Below are positions 25,741 to 35,582 of a DNA stretch of 64,000 nucleotides, in pieces. Position numbers and translations under genes: made by a program. The stretch's first letter is position 1; every line of letters begins with the position of its first letter. The notes below the pieces were generated by a model. The model was not told where the DNA came from. It was given only the letters and a program-made list of their open reading frames with translations, and did not search any database. Source of the DNA: Isoetes taiwanensis (taxonomy: Eukaryota; Streptophyta; Lycopodiopsida; Isoetales; Isoetaceae); NCBI GenBank assembly GCA_021234155.1, contig JAJEKV010000006.1, forward strand, positions 6,483,727-6,547,726, read 5' to 3'.

Positions 25741-26985
25741 ATCCTATTGTTTAAATTCGGTTTTTCCGGCAAGTGGAAAACTTTTTTGTTTTTTTTCTTA
25801 TGTTTTTTTCTAAGGTTTTGGGGTTTTCCGAGAACAGAAAATTTTGTCGATTCGATTTCCAAAAATCGAAGGAGCTTCTCTCTATGATTTTGAATGGGAC
25901 GTGTCGACATGCTTTTCTCTGTATTTCGACACCTCTCTGATAATCTAAGAGGGCGGCTTAAAATTTTGCTTTCGGCTGTTTCGGATGTGTGAGGATGCAT
26001 GGGGACGGCATGCATGCCACAATTCCTCATTTGTTTCAGTGGAGTTTTTTAGGCCCCATTATCCCGAAGCAGCTCAGATTTTTGCAGTTTGCCGATGCTA
26101 GAGGATTTTACTTCAGGTAGTATCTTTACAAACATAAGCTCTTTATTTAATATAGCTACCTTATTGCTTCCGTTGTTCTTGCTTTAAACATTTTCCTATG
26201 AAATGATGCTTCTCATATTTATTGAATTTCTTGCATCTATATTTTGAATATCTTGCATCTGTATTTTGTATTTCATGTTCATAATGCAATCAAGTTCGTG
26301 TCCTTATCTAGGTATACAAACTTTCAGTTGCAGCATGATAGAACATGATAGAACATGATAGAACGACAAGGTAAACACTGCAAACACCCTCTGTGAATTG
26401 TGAAAGCAATATAGCAATATTACAGAGTCTGCCCTGTTCTACAGGTAGTCTACAATTCATTCTACAAGGTCTAGATTTCTACTTATCTAAATAGAACTAG
26501 AATGCACTGCATAACTAGTTTTGTCCAACATGTGATCTCATGGAAAGACATTTAATCCCACTTGCTCTTCTTAGTATTACTTTCTTTCTGAATGTGAATG
26601 TTTTTCCTGATGCTTGGCTTCATGCTCTTTAGATTTTCTTATCGATCATCGCTGTATAGTAACTAATTTTGCACTAGTTGTTGTAGTGCAACATGCAGGA
26701 CAAGATTCTATGCAATGATTTTCTATTAGACATGGATGGATGCCAGTGTAACTCAAGATAGATGAGAGAATTAAGGTAGATGAGAGCAATCACAAAATTT
26801 CTTCACCAATGAGTCTCCTATATCAAAGCTTTGTCGCTTGAAGAGGTAAGGGTTTTAAGCCTGTTCACGTCGAGCAGAGAGTTTGCCATTAATTTGCATT
26901 TGGCTTGGTGGCTTTAAGCTACCTTAGTTTTAAGTGTCGGATGCATGCCAGTGCAAGGCATCAGAGTTGTGCATGTTCATGCTAT
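25741..26985. other. Intergenic, no gene recognised
   Basis: Apart from a frame at 25737-26030 (minus, 97 codons, Lys/Arg-rich, no known domain) nothing suggests coding. A 10-bp unit ATGATAGAAC is repeated three times near 26335-26363. Confidence 0.45.
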
Positions 26986-26989
26986 TAGT

Positions 26990-27720
26990 TGTCCAATCAT
27001 GCAATAATCCTTGGTACTGAATATATGTATTGGCAAGACCTTTTATGATGGCTCATTAATATGCTGCATACCCATCTCACCTGTCTACAAAAAAAAGAAA
27101 GTCGTCGTCCAATCATCCAGTAATCCTTAGTACTGATTACGTGTATTGGCAAGACCTATTATGATGGTCCATTATTATTATGATGCATACCTATCTCACC
27201 CATTTGTAGAAAAAACGAAGCCTATAATGAAAGCAAGCTTCCTGCGATGTGTGGGAACCCTCTTTGTATTGTGGATCAACTTAATCGATGACCATCATCA
27301 AGCTCTTGCATCTAATGCGATGTACACATTACATTACAGATAACAATAGCTTTGAGCCAAATGTGTCCCAAATGGAACTCTTAAAGAGAGCCCAAGTTTT
27401 CATGATGGGGGAAGCCATGCTATTATAAGAGTGAAACAGATGGTGCCACAAAATGCGGCTGCAATGAAGCAAGCTTCCTGCAATGTGTGGGAACCCTCTT
27501 TGTATTGCGGATCAACTTAATCGATGACCATATCATAAGAAAATTATGGAAAACAAGCTCTTGCATCTAATGCGATGTACACATTACATTACAGATAACA
27601 ATAGCTTTGAGCCAAATGTGTCCCAAATGGAACTCTTAAAGAGAGCCCAAGTTTTCATGTTGGGGGAAGCCATGCTATTATAGGAGTGAAACAGATGGTG
27701 CCACAAAATGCGGCTGCTGC
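26990..27720. repeat. Two adjacent tandem duplications
   Basis: First pair: about 26991-27105 and 27109-27220, each with TCCAATCAT...TATTGGCAAGACC. Second pair: about 27229-27463 and 27468-27720, each with AAGCAAGCTTCCTGC...AAAATGCGGCTGC; the second unit carries a small extra segment (CATAAGAAAATTATGG) near 27535. The second pair is highly similar, so it is the younger. Confidence 0.8.
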
Positions 27721-27884
27721 TAAATTCTTTATTCATTTACATTCGAAATTCTAAGTCCTAATGTTTAAATTCGGCTACGTGTTCCTCTTCAATCTTCATT
27801 TTTAAACTTTATGTATAGATTGAATTATATGTTCTATAATCTTGTCCTCGAAGATGAGGCGGTCTATTTTACAATGGTTTGAAA

Positions 27885-28560
27885 CCGTATATTATTGAAA
27901 GTTTTTTTATTTGTGATTTTTGTGGATGGGGGATCTATGTGCATCAATCAATTCATGATAATACCATTAGGGTTGTCTCATATGCATGTGACGTTCATGA
28001 GCCTGGCGAACACGGTATTTTATGAATTCGTCAATGACTTTGTCATAATATTCTTTGACAACATCTTAGTCTACAGGAAGACTTTGGAAGTGCATGTCAA
28101 TCACCTAAGAAGAGCCATCGAGAAGTTAAGGAGGCACCAACTCTATGCAAAGCTATTGAAGTGCCACTTTAAAACCAATAGAGTCAAGTACATGGGATAT
28201 AGTATATCATTGAAATAGGAATTTCAACCAACTCAGAAAAGATCCAAGTTGTAGGAAAGTGGCCAACCGCAAGGAACGTGCACGATGTAAGAAGCATCCT
28301 GGGCCTAGCAAGCTATTACAACAAGTTTGTGAGAGACTTTGGCAAAGCCGTCGCTCGGTCTCTGACCTCACTATGCAAGAGAAGATCAAAGATTGCAAGA
28401 GTCATTGGATGGGCAAACTCCAAGCAAGCTTCGAGTCCTTCAAAGAAGCTTTTACAATTGCACCAGTTCTCACATCACTTGAACCTGAAAAGAATAAGCT
28501 CGTCGCAGCAATGCTAGCAAGATTGCCATTGGACTTGAGAAAGATGAACTAAGCAGAGAC
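27885..28560 (+). pseudogene. Ty3-type retrotransposon reverse-transcriptase fragment
   Basis: The frame runs IIPLGLSHMHVTFMSL (from the PFGLxNAPATF motif), then IIFFDNILVY at about 28045-28074, where the catalytic F-x-D-D has become FFDN, and LRRHQLYAKLLKCHF. After a stop and frameshift it continues with NVHDVRSILGLASYYNKFVRDF (28270-28340, shown in the shifted frame as two pieces). The lost second Asp and the frameshifts mark it as dead. No LTR, protease or integrase was found nearby. Confidence 0.8.
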
Positions 28561-28599
28561 TCTCTACCCAGCACACGACCAAGAATTTATAGCAGCCAT

Positions 28600-29083
28600 T
28601 AGAGGGTTGAAAATGTGGAGCACTATTTTTTTTTTTACGAAGGTTTCAAATTGGATACCGATTACCAAAGTGATACGATTGTGGTAATTTAGACTCTTGA
28701 GATATCACAAAAAATAAAACCTTAACAAGGAATCAATACATTTTTTTAAACTTTAGAATACTTAAATAACCTGGATCTTATTCCAGAGCAAAAACTGATA
28801 CAGAAGCACATAGTTTAACTGACCAACCAGATCCATTGGACTATGGCAAATAGAATAGAATAGAATAGAATTATTGTCCCTAGGAGTGCAAATTTTTAGA
28901 GGGTTTTTTTAAGGATGGTTTAGGGGCTTTTTTGTTTATGATTTAAAATGTGCATTTAAATGCACCCATTTCAATGAGAGTGGCTTTGAGATGTTATATT
29001 TATGTCATTTTAACAATGCATTGTAAAGTTGTTTATAAAATAAAGCTCAAACTTTCACTAGAATATAGAACTTTCTACTTCCA
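28600..29083. other. Intergenic spacer, no gene
   Basis: A/T-rich. It includes a short TAGAA repeat at about 28856-28872 that lacks the LINE-B 3' sequence beside it, so it is treated as an ordinary microsatellite. Confidence 0.5.
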
Positions 29084-29405
29084 GGGTAAAAGCATGTTAG
29101 GGTGTCCCTTAAAAAGTATTATTTAGTGACTAAAAAGGTACCTAAAAAGGTAGCCAGGACTGGGTACTGGGTACCTGTATAATATCTCAATATAAGGTAT
29201 GTTTTAGAACTTTTTATATATATATTGGTCTCCGATAGCATTATCTTTATCTTAACTTTGAATATTACCACGTCCTTGACTTTTATTTTGGATTTTTGTA
29301 TTAGTTTTAATGAAAAGAAAAATGAGAAAGTACCCAGTTCTGAAGTACCTAGTGTATGTACTTTTGCAGGTTCCAAAAGTGGTACACCCTAACATGCTTT
29401 TACCC
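29084..29405. mobile_element. MITE with 25-bp terminal inverted repeats and TCCA target duplication
   Basis: The ends are inverted copies: 29084-29108 and 29381-29405 share GGGTAAAAGCATGTTAGGG and match at all but the last few positions. A weaker inner match (GGTAC and ACTGGGTAC blocks) extends the symmetry to about 90 bp. Both sides are flanked by TCCA (29080-29083 and 29406-29409). At 322 bp without a coding frame this is a non-autonomous DNA transposon. The superfamily is not settled by a 4-bp duplication alone. Confidence 0.82.
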
Positions 29406-29646
29406 TCCAACTAATTACTGTTTCAGCAACATCTATTCATATAAAAAAAAAAAAAAACCTTTATGTTATAGATCGTAGTTGATTGTGCCAAGAGGATTTT
29501 AGAGCTTTTGATTTTAACTTAAAAAAGCGTACTTAGAGTTATATCTTGAAGTAAAGAAAACCTTTAAGCATTTTAACCGGTTTGCATACAAGGAGAAGAA
29601 GTAAAACTTAAAGCTCTTGTCTTGTCCATATCATGATAAACACATC

Positions 29647-30096
29647 TCAATCCTGTTCACATTCATCATCTACAAGGAAACATCGTTTGCGCCTCTTATC
29701 TTTTATCTTTTGAGATCTTGATTCAACTAAAAAGCGAGCCATAGCTGCATAGACAGGAAGAACACTGTAATAATTAGCTAATAACCATAATTAACTATTA
29801 TTACAAGAAAAAAGAGGAAAACCACTTTCATATACACTTACTAAGCAGGTTCGTCATTTTCTTGAGGTATTTCGTCCTCAGATTCTTCCTCGAAAGATAT
29901 ATTGTGCTTCTTAGTAGTGGTAGGAAGCACTTTTTGAAGTTTTGATAAACGCGTAAATCTCACATGCTCAACAAGTGCCTTATCATTGTCAATCCCATAA
30001 CAATGACGAGACAAAATAGCAGATGCAGCTAATGTAGAACTTGTTCCACTAAATATATCTAATATCAAACCTTCTTTGGGACTCATGTTCTCAATG

Positions 30097-30131
<35 letters not shown>

Positions 30132-33100
30132 GTAAGAAGTTATTGTATTGATCAGATAGGAAAAGTTACAATACAATAGATCCCTCATGGATCAGATATA
30201 GTTTACGTACAAATGATCCCTTCTGGATCAGAATATGTCTGTAACTAAAGTACACATGAGCCTCTCTCAACCTCTTTCTGTCTAACCAGTACTACAGTAT
30301 TAACATCTTCCCAATTAAAGAGAATACTATAGGAGCCAAATGCCCATTTTCCACAAGCTACAAACAGATCTTGAATGCTCCAAGAAAACCTCTTGCAGAA
30401 ATAGAAATGAAGAGAAAAGAGCAACCTGAACAATCTCCCGCACTGCTCAGAGAAGCAAATATGCTTCAAACTATGAACAAATTCAACAGCTTTATAACCA
30501 AATGAGAGATTAAAGTAAGATGTTGCATTGTCGGGATGCTCCAGTCAGCCAACCTGTATAGGCTAGACACACAGCCCAACCACCAGAACTCTCCCTAATT
30601 CTGGCTCATGATATCTGGTCTTGATATGGAAGCGTCTTCCTGGACACACTCAAATCCCTAGCTCGGCGATCTCAAATAATCTAACATCCTGTTTTAAAAC
30701 TGTAAATTTAAGATCAAGAATTTACTCTGCTCCTTTCAAGAAAACATCCCTAGATCTTTCCGCTAGCAAGAAAGAGCAAGAGGAGGGGAAAAAACCAAAT
30801 GGATAGAAGATCCAACTAAAAAGACTGCCAAACAGACCCAAAACTGCTCTCTTTATGAATTCGGCTTCAATTCTGCTCCACCTTATAGACTCTGCGCCCA
30901 GGCCAAATCCACAAGACCGCCTTGAAGCTGCTTCAGAATCAAATCAGCAATTTCTTTGAAGAAGAAAATCTTCTGGCACATCGGCAAACCCCACTAGCAC
31001 TGGATCGTAGTATCTAGTTTGCAAGAGGGTCTGCAGCAGTACCGGAAAGAGAGGATAGGAGGGCGGCCTCCTTCCCCTGTTGCCGCCCTAGCTGCAGGCG
31101 GAGCGTGAGCGCCAAGAACCCATTTTTTTTTCCTCAAGGATTCGTAACAAAATCATTCCGTTCAATGATGAATTTCATGAAGTTAATTGATTTCTCAATG
31201 AGCTTTCTACCTGGTGATGATTGACTCGCAACAAGTCTACTTCCAGGTGTAAAGAAATGTTTCACTGAAGCTTTGGCACATGAGAAACTATCACCTAAAA
31301 AGACCGCATCATAAAAGATTTATAAGATTGTTACCATATAATTTTAACATTCATTACATTAAATGAAAATATAGCCAAACTTACTTTCAGAAATGCCACT
31401 TGTTTGAAGGGATGGTTTTGTTCCCTTTCTTGACCATTAGTTAACAATAAGCACATTATTTGCAAACATCCCCATTCTATCTTTTGTGTAGCCAAAAGCT
31501 CCATCTTGTTGCAGAAAATAAAATCTTGTAGTTTCTAGGCATTTCAGCCTTGCCTCTTTTTCTATTGTCTTCCATTGTTCTGGTGAACAAATAGATACTA
31601 TCCAACCATCATCATCTAAACATAGGCTTCCAAAGGAGAATGCAGCTTGCACCAAACTGTGGGTGCATTTGTTCCATGGAACCTCCAAATAATCGTTGCT
31701 TTGCAAGTCATGTGTGGGAAAGTCAATGATAACTAAATCATAGCCCCAATCTCTTGTAACTCCGCTTCTGCTATATTTATGAGAGTCCTTGGAATGAACT
31801 TTTGCAAACTCCATCACTTCATTAAAGCAAGGACAATCTAGCTTCTTAGTATATTGCTCGTAAGCACGCAGAACATCATCACAAACAATCTAAACATCCA
31901 CATGTGAACTGATAGATGAAATGTCAAAGGGCGTGGATAAGTCTTCCTCATTTAAATCATTAAATACATCCACTTCTGAACTTGTTTTCAGCGTATCTTG
32001 CTTTAGCTTTTTCCTTTTAGTAATTTTACCATCACTACTACGATTTCCCAATTCATGACTAACCTTTTCAATAGATTCGCGCGGCCTCTTTGGATGCAAG
32101 ACCTTTGAGTTAGCTTTGTAATCTGCTTCTTCTTCAAGTGGGTATTCTTCAACAATAAAATCAATCCACCAAGGACAATTTTGAATGTCATAATCAGACA
32201 AGCCTCCTAGTCTATCCAAGTTGCCCTTTTTCGAGTACATACCATTCTCATCCAGGGTCTTCCAACTCTTCAACTCATTTGGAAGTTTCTCAAGATGTTT
32301 GCCATTGTGAAGATGCTTGTAATATCTGATGGAAAAACACATGAACTTAGTCACGTATAAAAAATACATGAAGTTAGTCAAGGATGAATATCACACATGC
32401 CTTTTCATATGATCTTATAAGGATAATGAAAATAAAAGTTAGTCATATATGCCTATAGCACACTCTTCTCGAACTTTTATCAATCTCATAACATTCAGAA
32501 GAGCCCAAAGTTGCAGACATGTGTTTATGATATATTTTGAACATATTTGTTCTATTAGCCAATTTAAAAGTTCGAAACCAGCTTTCTAAATCCTCTCCAT
32601 GTGGAACAACTACTTCCAAGCCATATTCATTTGAGGTTTCTTTAAATACGTCACAAGCGTTTTCAATTAGATGCTCCAACCAAACCTCTTTCTTCACCCA
32701 TTCTTTGAATGCTTTATCACCCTTTGGTATTCCATACGTGCTATGAATTGCAGTGCCTGCTGACATCCAATGCACCCAACGATCTCTTACATGATTAGGC
32801 ACTTTTGCCTTCACCATATCCAATAATTTCTCTATGGATAACCTGGATGTTTTTGTATCAATATCAGCCCTAGTTACAGCGGCAAACCAACTTTGTCCTA
32901 GAGCAGGATTAACAATAGCCAAAAGCTTCCCCATTTTATGCACACATTTCTCATGCACTTTTTTGTGGCCATGAGCTTCAAAGCTTCAACATCATCTCCT
33001 TCCTTAAGCAAACCGACTTCCGTAGATATTTCTTTATCTATTTGTCTCTGTATGATTAAGAATGTGAAGAAAATACTTAAAAGGAGGCATACATCAAAAC

Positions 33101-34170
33101 ACAGTTCATAGGCATGTTATTAAATGTTAATAAATTACCTGAAAAAGCAACTTGCAATATGCAAGCCTTGGCAATTGATACCATTGGTCAGTACCAACAC
33201 TAGAACTTGCATTATCTTTGATTTTGAGTGATGCCAAATATTGTGGATCCAATTTGGAACGATATTGTTCAGGGTTTGCAGTGGCCACCTTTTGAACACT
33301 ATATAGTGTGTCTTTCATAGTGTTATGAATAACACCATCTTCATTCAACCTGTAAAATAACTAAAGCATTTAGTCTATATTCTTGAATGATAGGAAAGAA
33401 AAAACATGCAAACCACTTACTCCTTGATTCTATTTAGAGCAGATATCAATTGCATTACATGACATTTTTCAACATCAATGAAAGAAGCAGAAACGCTAAT
33501 GTGTCATTTCTTATCAAACTGGAATTCATGATTTGAGCATATTTCTTCCATTCATGCATCAGTTCTGTGGTTTCAATCCCAACATAGAAACATTCTACCA
33601 GACAATTCTTTCCAATTTTCAGAATCTTTGATTTCATTTTCAAACTCCTCATTGATCTCTTTCCAATAATCATCCCACTTTCCTTTTATCACATCGCTAA
33701 CAAGCACATCATTTCCCTTGCTTGTTTTCATAGATAATACAAACTGGCCTTTTTCAGGAAGATAACCGTCATTTCTAAGCATCTCTCGCATCTTCAAGTC
33801 ACATTATGAGACCACCCTGACAGCCTCATTATGTAATATTTTGCATAAAGGTATTCTTGGTGCATCTGTTTTTCTCTTGATCCGACATCTATTTAAGATG
33901 TCTGCGACCATTTCATTTGCAAACACCTCCTCAAACTCCCGATCAATTACTGTCATATCAACCGTAGATTTGATATTTGGGTCATCATTTTTAGCAAAGT
34001 TATTCTTATCTGATTGCAAGTCTTCTCCCATTGCTATCAATGCTTGCAAGCTCTCAGGTGTTTTAGATTCAGATGCAACTTGTTGCTTTCCTCGAGGTCG
34101 CTTTGGAGATGAGTACTTAAGTGGAATGAAATTGTTGAAACTCTGGTTGTAACCATAATATATCATGTTC
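29647..34170 (-). pseudogene. Six-exon pseudogene similar to beta-class DNA amino-methyltransferases
   Basis: Exons on the minus strand: 34170-33421, 33349-33139, 33047-32453, 32325-31385, 31294-~31135 continuing at ~30095-29842 after an insertion, and 29764-29647. Most junctions have clean GT/AG sites (for example TTTCAG|GTAATT, TTTACAG|GTTG); the third intron starts with GC. The C-terminal part has a motif IV-like strand YDLVIIDFPTHD near 31735, then NDFVTNP and LILDIFSGTSSTLA plus CYGIDNDKAL (motif I) near 30050: the permuted order of beta-class N6/N4 methyltransferases. The usual (D/S)PPY is replaced by DFPTH, so activity is doubtful even in an intact copy. At least three in-frame stops (33804, near 31890 and near 31440) and several frameshifts break it. 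The N-terminal ~500 residues were not recognised. Confidence 0.6.
30100..31131 (-). mobile_element. Poly(A)-tailed retroposon inserted in the methyltransferase-like exon
   Basis: The plus-strand T run at about 30106-30129 is the poly(A) tail of a minus-strand insert. Its 5' end near 31130 is GC-rich, as in a complete transcript leader, and its 3' end holds two GATCC...GGATC-type palindromes just before the tail. A 74-codon frame (30245-30469) has no known domain. It could be a non-autonomous LINE derivative or a processed copy of an unknown transcript. It splits motif I from the upstream part of the host exon. Confidence 0.65.
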
Positions 34171-34416
34171 CTGGTCTCGAGCCGATGCCGCATCTGTGGT
34201 AGGGCAAAGCCTTTTGGGGCGCGTGTCGGAGATATGATTCAAGACCGGTCGATAACTGGTAGCCCCTGGAAAACTTCCCCTAAGCTTGATTTGTCTTCTA
34301 AAAGCTTATGACCAAGCATGGATGTGCTTGACTCGCACCAGCTCTAAGAGTTGATGGGTGGCAAGAAGTAAATCATATCTATTCCACTCCGACTAATGTT
34401 TTATCATGTTCCTGGT
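34161..34416 (+). mobile_element. Probable tRNA-derived SINE with 15-bp target-site duplication
   Basis: TATCATGTTCCTGGT occurs at 34161-34175 and again at 34402-34416, exactly flanking a 226-bp insert. Near the insert's 5' end are an A-box-like GCCGCATCTGTGG (about 34187-34199) and a B-box-like GATTCAAGACC (34236-34246), about 40 nt apart as in tRNA genes. No poly(A) tail is visible. On the minus strand the duplicated bases contain an AG|GAACATG 3' splice site of the methyltransferase-like gene. Confidence 0.6.
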
Positions 34417-34599
34417 ACAAAAAGGTCAAATACTAAGCAACAAAAAGGTATGTAAAGTTTTGCAACTTAACATTTAGATATAATGTAAGAAGTTACCCTT
34501 GCCTCAATCCATGACGGCTGCATGACACTTATGTTTATTAATGCTAACAATTTTTCCTTTACATATTTAAAACTTAGCTCATAGAGAAGCAAGCATCAA

Positions 34600-35520
34600 C
34601 TCACCTCTGTAGAGGAAGGGTGCCGGCGAACCAGACGTACTCAGCCCATGATAAACTCTGCAATCAAGAATATTGCATTTATTTTTAGTGCATTCTGATA
34701 TTCTGAACTTACTTTCTAGAGGGAGGGTGCCAGCGAACTATAGCTACAGAGACACCTCATTCTTGCCTAGAAAGCAGATAGAGAACAAAGGCCATACCTT
34801 TCTAGACCAAGGGCGCCAATGAACTACTTCCAGAGAGCAAGGTAGTGAGGTTTTCGGAAATGGTTTTTAATGCAGATTTTTAAACAGTAAGAAAACTAGA
34901 TTTATCTTTCCAGAGGAAGGGCGCCGGCGAACCTCCTCCAAAACCTACGATGAAATGCCCTGTCAGAAAAAATCTCTGTTAAGAAGCACAATAGTTTATG
35001 TGGCAAAAACCCATGGAAGAAAGGTTTTTGGCAGAAATTAGAAGCTGGACTTACCTTTCCAGAGGAAGGGCGCCGGCGAACCTACTCCAAAGTCTCCAAT
35101 CAAATGCCTTATCGAAGTTATCTCTGTTATGTGGCACAAGAGTTTATGTGGCATAAATCCGTGGAAGAAAGGTTTCAGGCAACAAAAAATAGAAGCTGAA
35201 CTTACCCTTCCAGAGGAAGGGCGCCGGCGAACCTCCTTTAAAGTTTGTTGCATAAATCTGTGGAAGAAAGGTTCCAGGAAAAATAATCTCTGTTGCATAA
35301 ATCTGTGGAAGAAAGGTTCCAAGAAAAAAAAAAAAAAGAGAAGCTGTGGACTTACCTTTCTAGAAGAAGGGCGCCGGCGAACCTCCTCCAAAGCTTACGA
35401 TCAAATGCTTGTTGAAGAAATCTTTGTGGCATAAATCTGTCTAAGAAAGGTTCCAGGCAAAAGAAGATAGAAGCTGGACTTACCTTTCTAGAGAAGGGCG
35501 CCGGCGTACCGTCTCCAAAG
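34600..35520 (-). repeat. Array of eight tandem units with a GC-rich core and a splice-donor-like edge
   Basis: The core, GGGCGCCGGCGAACC or a close variant on the plus strand, starts at about 34618, 34727, 34811, 34919, 35068, 35219, 35369 and 35496. Spacing is 83-110 bp for the four oldest units, then about 150 bp, then 127 bp. Read on the minus strand each core is followed at once by GGAAAG|GTAAG or a variant; seven of eight keep a GT donor-like site. One minus frame through the core reads FGGGSPAPFLWK-like peptides. Spacers share CATAAATCTGTGGAAG and AGAAAGGTT. The array lies upstream of the methyltransferase-like gene and may be a multiplied exon or a regulatory array. Confidence 0.7.
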
Positions 35521-35582
35521 CCTACGATCAAATGCCCCAGTTTGTGGTAGGAAAAAAAAACGTCGTAGAAAAGTTTTGTGCA

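Noticed and set aside
28856-28872. Fourth LINE-B tail (TAGAA units)
   Set aside because: The sequence next to it does not match the LINE-B 3' end on either strand.
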